Position numbers and translations under genes: made by a program. Of a stretch of 64,000 nt of DNA, positions 25,923-34,773 are shown piece by piece. The stretch covers positions 1 through 64,000 of the forward strand of contig DVIA01000012.1 of assembly GCA_018711655.1 (NCBI GenBank), given 5' to 3'. The stretch's first letter is position 1. Every line of letters begins with the position of its first letter. The notes beneath the pieces are model-generated. The model had not been told where the DNA came from. It saw nothing but the letters and a program-made list of their open reading frames with translations, and searched no databases. The stretch is from Candidatus Pullichristensenella avicola. GTDB taxonomy: Bacteria > Bacillota > Clostridia > Christensenellales > Aristaeellaceae.

Positions 25923-26516
25923 TCAGGCGTTGTCCGCCTCTACGGAATTGCGCAGGTATTCCATTACCTGCGTCATGGCGTCGTAATCGTTGGCGTCGGC
26001 GCTGAAGTGGAAAGCGTAGATTTTCGTGCCGACGGCGGCCATGATCACGGAACCCTGCACGGCCTGATCGCCCCGGTAGCCCCGATAAATGGTGGAATAG
26101 CCGGTTTTGCCCATAAAGGAGGTATCGGTCATCAGGTTGCCGATCTCATAGGAATCGTATTGCGTGAACACGGCGCGCATGAAGGCGGAAAGCTCGCTGT
26201 CCATGTCGTCCTCGTCGGCGCGGTCCTCCAACTGCTTGACCGACACGGCCATGCGCGCGGGGATATCGCCCTCGGCCACGGGCTCTTCGTAACAGATGGT
26301 GCGCCGGCCGGGCGTCATTTCCCAATGCGAGGGGTAGGCAAAGCGCACGCCCAGGGTGGCGTTGCCGGTGGTGGCGTAGGTATATTCGGCGATGGACAGG
26401 CCGACGCCGCCCCCGCTCGCCGTGGGCGTGGGCGTGACTGCGAAAATATCCTCCTGCGCCTGCGCCGCGCCCAGAATGAGCGTCAGCGCCAGCAGCGCCG
26501 CAAAGATTCGCTTCAA
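25923..26516 (-). CDS. Secreted protein of unknown function
   Basis: A 197-aa protein with an N-terminal signal peptide (LKRIFAALLALTLILGAAQAQ). The rest is one compact domain with RFAYPSHWEMTPGRRT and a terminal MTQVMEYLRNSV helix, similar in style to small extracellular proteins that begin with a 'YPSxW' strand. I do not recognise a catalytic motif. Translation starts at TTG 26516, chosen because AGGAGG lies 7 bp upstream; the longer open frame has no start site. Downstream of the aminotransferase gene on the same strand, 70 bp away. Confidence 0.65.
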   Translation of the reverse strand: MKRIFAALLALTLILGAAQAQEDIFAVTPTPTASGGGVGLSIAEYTYATTGNATLGVRFAYPSHWEMTPGRRTICYEEPVAEGDIPARMAVSVKQLEDRADEDDMDSELSAFMRAVFTQYDSYEIGNLMTDTSFMGKTGYSTIYRGYRGDQAVQGSVIMAAVGTKIYAFHFSADANDYDAMTQVMEYLRNSVEADNA

Positions 26517-26586
26517 AACGATTCCTCCTTTTGCGGGTGCTTTCTGCATTGTAGCACGTTTTGCCGCTCGCGTCAAATTGCACCGG

Positions 26587-27753
26587 TCAGAACAGGCCGC
26601 CGCGGGCGATGCGCGCAACGCATTCGGCCAGGACCTCCGCCGGCTGCACCAGCGCAAAACGCACATGTCCGCGCCCGCGCGAGGCAAAGGCGCTGCCGGG
26701 CGTACACAACACGCCCGTGCGCTGAAACAGGGTGGAAACGAAGGCCTCGTCGTCCTCCCAGCCGCGCGGCGTCTTTGCCCAGACGAACATCGTTCCCTTG
26801 GCGTCGGGCACATCCCAGCCGGCGGCGGTGAGACCGCGGCAGAGGGCGTCGCGGCGGCGCTGGTATTCCGCGCGCTGACGGACGACGCCCTCCTGCGGCC
26901 CGTCCAGCGCGGCGATGGCGGCGCGCTGCGCCACATAGAACAGGCCGTAGTCGATCTGCGTGCGCAGGGCGCGGAAGCGCTCGAGGATCATGCGGTTGCC
27001 CAGCAAAAACGACAGCCGCGCGCCGGTGAGGTTGTAGGTTTTGGAAAGGGAATTGAACTCCACGCCCACTTCCATGGCCCCGGGCACGCTCAGAAAGGAC
27101 ATGCCCTCCGCGCCGTCAAAAACGATCTCCGAATAGGCGTTGTCGTGGACGATGCAAATGCCGTATTTGCGCGCGAAGGCCACCAGATCCTCATAAAAGG
27201 CGCGCGGCGCCACCGCGCCCACGGGGTTGGCGGGGAAGGAGACGATCATCATCTTCGCGCGGCGCGCGACCGCCTCGTCGATGGCGTCAAGGTCGGGCAG
27301 ATAGCCGCTTTGCCCGTCCAGCGGGTAATAGGCGATCTCCGCGCCGCACAGCGAGGGGCCGATGGCGAAGATGGGGTAGCAGGGGTCGGGCACGAGCACC
27401 ACGTCGCCCGGGTCGCACAGCGTCATGGCGATGTGGGCGATGCCCTCCTGCGAGCCGTATACGCTCATCACTTCATTTTCCGCCAGCGTGACGCCGTAGC
27501 GCCGCGCGTACCAGCGCTGCACCGCCTGCGTAAGCTCCGGCAGGTCGCCCAGCGAGTACTTGTAATTCTCCGGGTCGAGCGCCGCCCGCGAGGCCGCCGC
27601 ACGGATGTGCTCGGCCACGGGGAAGTCCGGCGTGCCAACGGAGAGATCGCACACCCATTCGTCGCGCGCAAGCCGGTCCTGCTTGAGATCCTTGAGGACG
27701 TTGAAGATGTTGGGCTGAAAGCGCAGCGCGCGCCGGGAAAACCGCCAGTCCAT
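26587..27753 (-). CDS. PLP-dependent class I/II aminotransferase (LL-DAP/aspartate aminotransferase-like)
   Basis: A 388-aa fold-type I aminotransferase. The PLP lysine is in NSLSKTYNLTGAR, the cofactor-binding Asn in SFPANPVGAVA, and Asp/Tyr in VHDNAYSEIVF. The start LSVGTPDFPVAEHI and general make-up fit the DapL/alanine-aspartate aminotransferase group; the exact substrate cannot be told. Of two close ATGs, 27753 has AAAGGAG at proper spacing; 27759 is too near. It is the third gene of a minus-strand operon with an acyl-CoA synthetase and an XRE-cupin regulator. Confidence 0.82.
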   Translation of the reverse strand: MDWRFSRRALRFQPNIFNVLKDLKQDRLARDEWVCDLSVGTPDFPVAEHIRAAASRAALDPENYKYSLGDLPELTQAVQRWYARRYGVTLAENEVMSVYGSQEGIAHIAMTLCDPGDVVLVPDPCYPIFAIGPSLCGAEIAYYPLDGQSGYLPDLDAIDEAVARRAKMMIVSFPANPVGAVAPRAFYEDLVAFARKYGICIVHDNAYSEIVFDGAEGMSFLSVPGAMEVGVEFNSLSKTYNLTGARLSFLLGNRMILERFRALRTQIDYGLFYVAQRAAIAALDGPQEGVVRQRAEYQRRRDALCRGLTAAGWDVPDAKGTMFVWAKTPRGWEDDEAFVSTLFQRTGVLCTPGSAFASRGRGHVRFALVQPAEVLAECVARIARGGLF

Positions 27754-27773
27754 GTGCATGCTCCTTTGTGGAT

Positions 27774-27808
27774 GCGCGCCCCGCCCGACAGGCTCGGACG
27801 GGGCGCGC
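27774..27808 (-). other. Long GC hairpin between synthetase and aminotransferase genes
   Basis: GCGCGCCCCGCCCGA and TCGGACGGGGCGCGC can pair over 15 bp with one wobble and a 5-nt loop. No T-run follows on the minus strand, so it may be an mRNA processing or stability element rather than a terminator. Confidence 0.5.
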
Positions 27809-27819
27809 GGCGTGGTCGT

Positions 27820-29487
27820 TCAGCGATCGGCCTTCCGGCTGTCGCGCTCGCGCAGTTCCACGCGGCGGATCTTGCCGGAGATGGTCTTGGGAAGCTCGTC
27901 CACGAATTCGATGATGCGCGGGTACTTGTAGGGCGCGGTCAACTTTTTGACGTGGTTCTGGAGTTCCTTTTTCAGTTCCTCGGTCGGCTCATAGCCCTGC
28001 TTGAGCACGATGGTGGCCTTGACGATCTGGCCGCGCACCGGGTCGGGCACGCCGGTGATGGCCGTTTCCACCACGGCGTCGTGCTCCATGAGGGCGCTTT
28101 CCACCTCGAAGGGGCCGATGCGGTAGCCGGAGGATTTGATGACGTCGTCGGCGCGGCCCACATACCAGTAATAGCCCCACTCGTCGCGCCAGGCGAGGTC
28201 GCGCGTGTGGTACATGCCGTCGTGCCAGACGGCCCTTGTGCCTTCCTCATCGCGGTAGTAGCCCAGGAACATGCCCACGGGCGTTTCGTACTGCGTGCGC
28301 ACCACGATTTCGCCCACCTGGCCGGCGGGGCAACTCTTGCCCTCCTCATCGACGATGTCCACGTCAAACTGCGGCGAGGGCTTGCCCATGGAGCCGGGGC
28401 AGACCTTCATCCACGGGAAGGTGCCCACGGTGACGCACAGCTCCGTCTGCCCGAAGATTTCGCGCAACTCGTGCCCGGTCAGTTCCTTCCACTTTTCAAA
28501 CACCTCGGGGTTGAGCGGCTCGCCCGCCGTGGTGCAGTGCTGGATGGAGGAAAGATCGTACTTGGATACGTCCTCGAGAATCATGAAGCGGTAGATGGTT
28601 GGCGGCGCGCAGAAGGTGGTCACCTTGTACTTTTCCAGCACCGCCAGCATGTCCCTGGGCACGAACTTTTCAAAGTCGTAGACCATGATGGCGGAACCCG
28701 CCAGCCACTGTCCGTAGAGTTTGCCCCACACGGACTTCATCCAGCCAGTCTCCGAGACGGTGAGATGCAACCCCCCGTCGATGCACTGATGCCAGAATAC
28801 CGCCGTCTGTATATGCCCCAGGGGGTAATCGAAATTGTGGCCGACCATCTTGGGCATGCCGGAGGTGCCGGAGGTGAAGTACAGAAGCATGATGTCGTCG
28901 TGCCCAAACGGCTCCGCCGGGCGGGGGAACTCGTCGGACTCCTCGGCCAGCAGGCCCTCAAAGTCCAGCCAGCCCTCGCGTTCGCCATCGACGATGAGCA
29001 GTTTTTCCACCGTCGGGCACTCGGGCATAGCCTCCTCGCAGCTGGCGGCGAAGCAGCCCTCCGCGGAGGTGACCACCATCTTGATGCCGGCGCAGTTGGC
29101 GCGGTAAACGACGTCCTTCTTCGTAAGCAGATGCGTGGCGGGCACAGCCACCGCGCCGATGCGGCACAGGGCCATGATGGCGATCCAGAAGCTGTAGTGC
29201 CGGCGCAGAACCAGCATCACCTTGTCGCCCTTTTGGATGCCCAAACGGACAAAGAGGTTGGCCGCCTGCTTGGAAAGACGGGCGATCTCGGCAAAGGTGA
29301 AGGCGCGCTCGCGGCCGTCCATGTGCGCCCACTGCAGGGCGCGCTTGTCCGGCTCCTCCTCGGCGATGACGTCGAGCACGTCGTAGGCAAAGTTGAAGTT
29401 CTCGGGAACGTTGATGCGAAAATTGTGCAGATAGTCCTCATAGGAGCCGAATTCCGGCTTCCTCAAAAAGCGTTGGTAGAGCGTCAT
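27820..29487 (-). CDS. Acyl-CoA synthetase, AMP-forming (medium-chain ACSM/benzoate-CoA ligase-like)
   Basis: A 555-aa adenylate-forming ligase that activates a carboxylic acid to its CoA thioester. ATP motif YFTSGTSGMPKMVGHNF, the aspartate region GYYWYVGRADDVIKSSGYRIGP, and the C-terminal catalytic Lys in PKTISGKIRR are all present. Length and wording match the medium-chain acyl-CoA synthetase group; the substrate could be a medium-chain, branched or aromatic acid. The gene begins 18 bp after the XRE-cupin regulator and is probably controlled by it. Confidence 0.85.
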   Translation of the reverse strand: MTLYQRFLRKPEFGSYEDYLHNFRINVPENFNFAYDVLDVIAEEEPDKRALQWAHMDGRERAFTFAEIARLSKQAANLFVRLGIQKGDKVMLVLRRHYSFWIAIMALCRIGAVAVPATHLLTKKDVVYRANCAGIKMVVTSAEGCFAASCEEAMPECPTVEKLLIVDGEREGWLDFEGLLAEESDEFPRPAEPFGHDDIMLLYFTSGTSGMPKMVGHNFDYPLGHIQTAVFWHQCIDGGLHLTVSETGWMKSVWGKLYGQWLAGSAIMVYDFEKFVPRDMLAVLEKYKVTTFCAPPTIYRFMILEDVSKYDLSSIQHCTTAGEPLNPEVFEKWKELTGHELREIFGQTELCVTVGTFPWMKVCPGSMGKPSPQFDVDIVDEEGKSCPAGQVGEIVVRTQYETPVGMFLGYYRDEEGTRAVWHDGMYHTRDLAWRDEWGYYWYVGRADDVIKSSGYRIGPFEVESALMEHDAVVETAITGVPDPVRGQIVKATIVLKQGYEPTEELKKELQNHVKKLTAPYKYPRIIEFVDELPKTISGKIRRVELRERDSRKADR

Positions 29488-29505
29488 AGCGTGTTTGACC
29501 TCCGG

Positions 29506-30060
29506 TTATTTGATGACCACGGCAATGAAACGGCAGTCCGTCTCAACGGCGTACATGGCGTGGGGGATGGACGAATCGTAGTAGATGGAGTCGCCCGGGC
29601 CGAGATAGACCTCGTTGCCCGCCAGCACGATCTTCATATGGCCGGTGAGCACATAGTCGAACTCCTGCCCCTCATGGTCATGCGCGGTCTTGGGCGCGCC
29701 CGTGGGGTCGTATTCCACGGTGACGATGAACGGCTCCGCCTTCTTGTCGCGGAAATTGTAGGCCAGGTGTTCGTAGTGGTAGGCCTTGCGGCGATCGAAC
29801 GCCAGCCCCTTGCCCGCGCGGGTGAGGATGTAGCCCTTGAGTTTCGGGCTTTCGCCGGTGAGGAGGTCAGAAATATCTACACCCAGCGTCGATGCGATGT
29901 TGAACAGGTGGCTAAAGGAGAAGTCCCTCTCGCCCGCCTCGTAGGCGATGTAATCCTCGAGCGGAACGCCCGAGCGCTCGGCGACCTCCTGCTGGGTGTA
30001 GCCCGTAATCTCGCGCAGGTCGCATATTCGTATGGCGATGGCTTTGATGTTCTCGTTCAT
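29506..30060 (-). CDS. XRE-family regulator with cupin domain
   Basis: A 184-aa regulator: N-terminal helix-turn-helix (ICDLREITGYTQQEVAERSGV...) and C-terminal cupin (HDHEGQEFDYVLTGHMKIVL). It is the first gene of the regulator-synthetase-aminotransferase operon. The cupin probably binds an effector related to the substrate of the synthetase. ATG 30060 follows AGGAGGA. Related in architecture to the regulator at 5131-5673 but clearly a different paralogue. Confidence 0.85.
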   Translation of the reverse strand: MNENIKAIAIRICDLREITGYTQQEVAERSGVPLEDYIAYEAGERDFSFSHLFNIASTLGVDISDLLTGESPKLKGYILTRAGKGLAFDRRKAYHYEHLAYNFRDKKAEPFIVTVEYDPTGAPKTAHDHEGQEFDYVLTGHMKIVLAGNEVYLGPGDSIYYDSSIPHAMYAVETDCRFIAVVIK

Positions 30061-30298
30061 GGGGAAATCCTCCTTTGTCTGATCTGCCGCCCGGAAAGCC
30101 GGACGGCGAATGGCGTTTTATCGTCCCGCGAAAACTCGCGCAAGACGCAAACACCCGGGGCGAAAGCGCCCCGCTCAAGAGGCTGCGGCCCGGCCGGGAG
30201 CGCCGGGAGAATCCGCGGCCGCGATGGCTTGTAGAAAAAGCGCCCGCGAAGGCGGCCGTTTGCGCGCGGGCCGCGCCTGCACAGACGCCTTGCGCGCC

Positions 30299-31705
30299 TC
30301 AGCGGCCCGCCTCGGGCCGCGCCTCCGGCGCTGTATCGCCGTGCAGGGCGATCTGCTCGTTGAGCAGGTCGATGTCCCCGCAGCCGTGGGTGATGACCAC
30401 GTCGCCCGCCTGCCAGTGGGCGCGCAGATAGGCTTCGGCGTCGTCGAAGGTGGGGGTGAGTACCGCGTCCACGCCGCGCTTGCGCAAAGGGCCGATGAGC
30501 ATCTCCGAGCGGATGTCGCCCGGGTCCTTTTCCCGCGCGGCGCAGATGTCCGTCACCAGCACCTTGTCGGCCTTGTCAAACGTCGTCAAAAACTGGTCAA
30601 ACAGCGCTTTGGTGCGCGAATAGGTGTGCGGCTGCCACACGGCCCAGAGGGTCCTGTGCGGCTCCAACGCGGCGATATCCAGCGCCGATTTGATCTCGGC
30701 GGGGTTGTGGCCGTAGTCGGTAAACACCTTTACGCCGTCGGTTATGCTGGTCAGTTCGTTGCGCCGGTGCGCGCCGCGGAAGTTGCGCAGCGCCTCGGAA
30801 ACCGCGTCCATCGGCAGATTGCGCGACTGCGCCACGGCAATGGCGGCCAGCGCGTCGAGCAGATTGGTCTCTCCCGGAACGCCCAGCGAAAATTCGCCGA
30901 TGGGCCTGCCTTCCCAGAGGGCGGTGAAGCGGGCGCGGCCGCGCTCGTCCCAGGCGAGGTTTTCCGGCCGCAGCGTGTTGTCTGCGCCCAGGCCGTAGGT
31001 GGCGTGGGGAAGCCCGCTTTCGCGGATGACGCGCATCACGCGCGCGTCGTCGCCCCAGCCGACGATGAACTTTGCCAGGCGCGCGAACTGCAAAAACGTC
31101 GCTTCGATGTCGTCTATGTCCTTGTAGCAGTCCAGATGATCCTCGTCGATGTTGAGGATGACCGCCATGGTGGGGTAAAAATGCAGGAAACTGCGGTTGT
31201 ATTCGCAGGCTTCGAGGATGAATTCGTCTTTACCGCGCCGCGTGGAACCGCCGAGAAAATCCAGTTCCCCGCCGATATGCACGCTGGGATCGCGCCCGGC
31301 GGTCAAAAACGCCTGCGCCAGCATGGAGGTGGTGGTGGTCTTGCCGTGCGTGCCGCTGACGGCGATGGCGCATTTGCTGCCCTGCATCAGTTGCCCGATG
31401 AGGTCGCAGCGCTCCATCTGCGGAATATTCAGCCGCGCAGCCTCGGCGCGCTCGGGGTTGTCCGGCGCGATGGCGGCGGAGTAGATCACCAGCTGCGCGC
31501 CGCGCACGTTTTCCGGCCTATGGCCGATGAGCACCTTCACGCCATGCGCTTCCAGCGCCTCGGTTTTGTGCGAGCGCGTGCGGTCGGAACCGGTCACCTC
31601 GTAGCCCTCGTCGTTCAAAAGGCCCGCCAGGCCCGACATGGAACTGCCGCCCACGCCGATCATGTGCACGCGCCGGACGCTTCGGATATCCGTCATTGCG
31701 ACCAC
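30299..31705 (-). CDS. murC: UDP-N-acetylmuramate--L-alanine ligase
   Basis: A 468-aa cytosolic Mur ligase adding L-Ala to UDP-MurNAc in peptidoglycan synthesis. It shows the N-terminal HMIGVGGSSMSGLA motif, the ATP loop GTHGKTTTTSM, the conserved EACEYNRSF and the NIDEDHLDCY segment, and the C-terminal DYGHNPAEIKSAL. Length is typical. It is transcribed away from purR from its own promoter at 31736-31764. Confidence 0.95.
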   Translation of the reverse strand: MVAMTDIRSVRRVHMIGVGGSSMSGLAGLLNDEGYEVTGSDRTRSHKTEALEAHGVKVLIGHRPENVRGAQLVIYSAAIAPDNPERAEAARLNIPQMERCDLIGQLMQGSKCAIAVSGTHGKTTTTSMLAQAFLTAGRDPSVHIGGELDFLGGSTRRGKDEFILEACEYNRSFLHFYPTMAVILNIDEDHLDCYKDIDDIEATFLQFARLAKFIVGWGDDARVMRVIRESGLPHATYGLGADNTLRPENLAWDERGRARFTALWEGRPIGEFSLGVPGETNLLDALAAIAVAQSRNLPMDAVSEALRNFRGAHRRNELTSITDGVKVFTDYGHNPAEIKSALDIAALEPHRTLWAVWQPHTYSRTKALFDQFLTTFDKADKVLVTDICAAREKDPGDIRSEMLIGPLRKRGVDAVLTPTFDDAEAYLRAHWQAGDVVITHGCGDIDLLNEQIALHGDTAPEARPEAGR

Positions 31706-31735
31706 CTCCCGCCCGCAGGGGGCTTCATTCCAACA

Positions 31736-31764
31736 TTATAGTCCAAAATGCGCGCCGAGCAAAG
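31736..31764 (-). promoter_or_regulatory. murC promoter
   Basis: On the minus strand TTTGCT (31759-31764), a 17-bp spacer and a perfect TATAAT (31736-31741), about 30 bp before the murC start. Confidence 0.65.
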
Positions 31765-31803
31765 TTAAAATTTCGGAATCGGCGTCAAAGGGCGCGGAAA
31801 GGC

Positions 31804-31832
31804 TGGAAAAAGCCGAAAATCCGAATTATAAT
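31804..31832 (+). promoter_or_regulatory. purR promoter with possible PurBox-like half sites
   Basis: TATAAT at 31827-31832 with a weak TGGAAA -35 (31804-31809) at 17 bp. CCGAA-type half sites flank it: AAAATCCGAATTA at 31817-31829, and TTCGG (reverse CCGAA) at 31772-31776 and 31852-31856. These resemble the CCGAA core of Bacillus PurBoxes, but spacing differs from the usual pair. Confidence 0.5.
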
Positions 31833-31872
31833 GGTACGCGGTAGAAAAATCTTCGGAACAGGAGGGGCTGGC

Positions 31873-32694
31873 GTGGATAAGATCAAGCGAAACGAGCGCC
31901 TGAGCGTCATCGCGCGGCTGTTGACCGACACGCCCAACCGCATACACACGCTGGGGGAATTCTGCGAGATGTTCGGCGCGGCCAAGTCCACCGTAAGCGA
32001 GGACGTGGACCTGCTGGCCGAGGCGCTGGAGCGCTTTGAGGCCGGCCGCGTGGAAACCGTGGCCGGCGCCGCGGGCGGGGCGCGCTTTCGGCCGATGCCC
32101 AGCGGCGAACGGGCCGCGCGCGATCTGGCAGCCCTGGCCGATCGCCTGTGCGAACCGGGCAGGATGCTGCCGGGCGGCTTTTTGTATACCTCGGACGTCA
32201 CCAGCGAGCCGGATACCGCTCAGATGATCGGCGAAATCCTCGCCCGGCGCTACTATGCGCGCCAGCCGGACCTGGTGCTCACCATGGAAACCAAGGGCAT
32301 CCCCATCGCCCTGATGACGGCGCGCGCGCTGGATGTGCCGCTGGTGATCGCCCGGCGCGACAGCCGCGCCTACGAGGGCCCGGCGGTGAAGATCAACTAC
32401 GTCGGCGGCGACGGCCGCATCGAAACCATGGCCCTCGCCCGCCGCGCCGTGCGCCCCGGCCAGCGCGCCCTGATCGTCGATGACTTTATGAAGGGCGGCG
32501 GCACCCTGCAGGGCATGGTGGATATGATGCGCGAATTTCAGGCCGAAGTGGTCGGCGTGGGCGTGATGATCAAGACCCGCGTTCCCGAACAGAAGCTGGT
32601 GGAGGGCGCGCATTCGCTGCTGGTGCTGGAAAAATTCGACAAGGAGCGCGGCGCCGCCGTGGTCCGGCCGACCGCGGAGTACGCGGCGCAATGA
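31873..32694 (+). CDS. purR: Purine operon repressor PurR (Bacillus type)
   Basis: A 273-aa regulator: N-terminal winged helix (RLSVIARLLTDTPNRIHTLGEFCEMFGAAKSTVSEDVDLL) and a phosphoribosyltransferase-like effector domain with the PRPP-binding segment ALIVDDFMKGGGTLQGM. Such proteins repress purine genes and respond to PRPP. It starts at GTG 31873, with AGGAGGGG upstream. It is divergent from murC and 21 bp before the first M42 peptidase gene, so the peptidases may share its transcript. Confidence 0.92.
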   Translation: MDKIKRNERLSVIARLLTDTPNRIHTLGEFCEMFGAAKSTVSEDVDLLAEALERFEAGRVETVAGAAGGARFRPMPSGERAARDLAALADRLCEPGRMLPGGFLYTSDVTSEPDTAQMIGEILARRYYARQPDLVLTMETKGIPIALMTARALDVPLVIARRDSRAYEGPAVKINYVGGDGRIETMALARRAVRPGQRALIVDDFMKGGGTLQGMVDMMREFQAEVVGVGVMIKTRVPEQKLVEGAHSLLVLEKFDKERGAAVVRPTAEYAAQ

Positions 32695-32715
32695 TACGGC
32701 AAAGGAGGAAACGAC

Positions 32716-33777
32716 TTGGATATTGAAAACATCGCCCGGTTTCTTGCAGAAACCACGGCGCTGCCCGGCGTGCCGGGCTACGAGGCGGGCGTGAACGGCC
32801 GCATCGCGGAGTGGTTTCGCCCCTGCGCGCGCGAGGTGTTTACCGACGATATGGAAAACCTCTATGCGCGCGTGGGCGGCGAGGCGGCGCAAAACGGGCC
32901 GCGGGTGATCGTCTGCGCCCACCAGGACGAGATCGGCCTGGTCGTCAGCAAGATCGAGGACGACGGCTGTCTGCGCATTTTTAAAAACGGCGGCGTGGAC
33001 CCGCGCATCCTTCCCGGCATGGAGGTCAGCGTGCAGAGCGCTTCCGGCCCCGTCTACGGCGTGATCGGCGCCAAGCCGCCGCAGCTTTCGACGGCAAAGG
33101 ACCGCGAAAAGGCGCTTAAACTGGACGACCTCTATGTGGACATAGGCTTAAGCGCCCCCGAGGCGCGCCGGCGCGTGCGCGTGGGCGATATGATCGTGAT
33201 GCTCGCGCCCTCGCTGCGCCTGGCAAACGGCCGCATGGCCGGCAAGACCATGGACGACCGCGCCAGCGTGGCCGCCATGCTCGTCGCCGCGGAGGCCCTT
33301 TCGCACACGAACACGACCGCGCAGGCCTATTTCGTTTCCACCGTGCAGGAGGAGATCGGCTCCAAAGGCGCGAAAACGGCCGCTTTCCGCCTGCAGCCCG
33401 ATTTTGCCATCGCCATCGACGTCACCCACGGCGAAGGCCCCGGCACCGGCAAGTGGGAGGCGTTTCCGGTGGGCAAGGTGACCGTCGGCCACGGGCCGAA
33501 CATCCACCCGAAATTGGAAAAGATCGCCGTGGAAACGGCGAAGGAAAACGGCGTGGACCAGGTCATGGAGATCTGCACCGGCGTGACCGCGACGGACGCC
33601 TCGGAAACGCAGACCGCGCGCGGCGGCGTGCCGACGCTGCTTTTGTCCATCCCGCTGAAATACATGCACACCACGGTGGAATTGCTCGACCTGAATACGG
33701 TGCGGGAAACGGGCCGCCTCATCGCGCTGGTGATCGAAAGAATCGCCCGGGAATGGGAGGGATTCCAATGGTTTTAA
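32716..33777 (+). CDS. M42 family metallopeptidase, first of three
   Basis: A 353-aa cobalt/zinc aminopeptidase-like protein. Metal ligands expected for the family are visible: AHQDEIG, MDDRASV, VQEEIGSKG, AIDVTHG and MHTTVE. M42 enzymes form large tetrahedral particles that trim peptides in the cytosol. Starts at TTG 32716 with AAAGGAGGAA upstream. Its end overlaps the second M42 gene by 10 bp. Confidence 0.9.
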   Translation: MDIENIARFLAETTALPGVPGYEAGVNGRIAEWFRPCAREVFTDDMENLYARVGGEAAQNGPRVIVCAHQDEIGLVVSKIEDDGCLRIFKNGGVDPRILPGMEVSVQSASGPVYGVIGAKPPQLSTAKDREKALKLDDLYVDIGLSAPEARRRVRVGDMIVMLAPSLRLANGRMAGKTMDDRASVAAMLVAAEALSHTNTTAQAYFVSTVQEEIGSKGAKTAAFRLQPDFAIAIDVTHGEGPGTGKWEAFPVGKVTVGHGPNIHPKLEKIAVETAKENGVDQVMEICTGVTATDASETQTARGGVPTLLLSIPLKYMHTTVELLDLNTVRETGRLIALVIERIAREWEGFQWF

Positions 33778-34772
33778 AGGAACTTTGCCTGCTGCGCGGC
33801 GTCAGCGGCGACGAGGGCCGCGTGCGCGATTTTATTCGCAAACACATTGAAAAAAGCGCTACCCGCGTCTGGGTGGACCCCATCGGCAACCTTCTTGCCT
33901 ACAAAAAGGGCACGGAGGGCAAAAAGCATGTGCTGCTCGCCGCCCACATGGACGAGGTGGGCTTTATGGTATTGGGCGTCAATGACAACGGCCTTCTGAG
34001 CTACGAGCCGGTGGGCGGCGTAGACGCGCGCGTGGTCGTGTCCAAGCCCGTGCTGGTGGGCGAAAAGGAGGTTCCCGGCGTGATCGGCGCCAAGGCCATC
34101 CACCTGCAAACCCGCGCCGAGTTTGAAAAGGTCTTAAAGCACGAGGACCTCTACATCGACGTCGGCGCTTCCACGAAGGAAGAGGCGGAAAAGCTGGTCA
34201 GGCCCGGCGATTATATCACCTTCCGCTCCGACTGGCGCGAGTTTGGAAACGGCCTTGTCAAAGCCAAGGCCCTGGACGACCGCGTCGGCTGCATGACGCT
34301 GATGAGCCTTCTGGAAAACGATTATGCCTGCGACATCACCTGCGCCTTCACCGTGCAGGAGGAAATCGGCCTGCGCGGCGCGGCCTGCGTCGGCCACAAT
34401 ATCGAGGCGGACGAGGCCCTCATTCTCGAGGGCACCACCGCCAACGACCTGGGCGACGTGCCTTCCCACCTGCGCGTGTGCCGCGTGGGCGGTGGCGTGG
34501 CCATATCGTTCATGGACCGCGCCAGCGTTTCCAGCCGCCCCGTGTGGCAGACCTTGCGCGACGTAGCCGAAGAAGAGGGCGTCGCCTGGCAGTTCAAGCA
34601 GTCCGTGACCGGCGGCAACGACGCCGGCGAGATCCAACTGGCGCGCGAAGGCGTGCCCACGGGCGTTTTGAGCGTGCCCTGCCGCAACATTCATTCCGGC
34701 TCCAGCGTGGCCGCTTTTTCCGACATCGAGGCGCAGTACCGCCTTGCCGACAGCTATCTGAGGAGGCAGTAA
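33768..34772 (+). CDS. M42 family metallopeptidase, second of three
   Basis: A 334-aa M42 peptidase with AAHMDEVG, LDDRVGC, VQEEIGLRG, ILEGTTAND and NIHSGSS as metal-ligand and catalytic segments. ATG 33768 follows GGGAGG and overlaps the preceding stop, so the three peptidases form one operon. It is diverged from both neighbours and may differ in substrate preference. Confidence 0.9.
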   Translation: MVLKELCLLRGVSGDEGRVRDFIRKHIEKSATRVWVDPIGNLLAYKKGTEGKKHVLLAAHMDEVGFMVLGVNDNGLLSYEPVGGVDARVVVSKPVLVGEKEVPGVIGAKAIHLQTRAEFEKVLKHEDLYIDVGASTKEEAEKLVRPGDYITFRSDWREFGNGLVKAKALDDRVGCMTLMSLLENDYACDITCAFTVQEEIGLRGAACVGHNIEADEALILEGTTANDLGDVPSHLRVCRVGGGVAISFMDRASVSSRPVWQTLRDVAEEEGVAWQFKQSVTGGNDAGEIQLAREGVPTGVLSVPCRNIHSGSSVAAFSDIEAQYRLADSYLRRQ

Positions 34773-34773
34773 C

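Noticed and set aside
26392..30234. A 1280-aa open frame on the plus strand
   Set aside because: It is the shadow of four real minus-strand genes. Its product is rich in Arg, His, Gly and Ala without domains, and the opposite frames have clear motifs and start sites.
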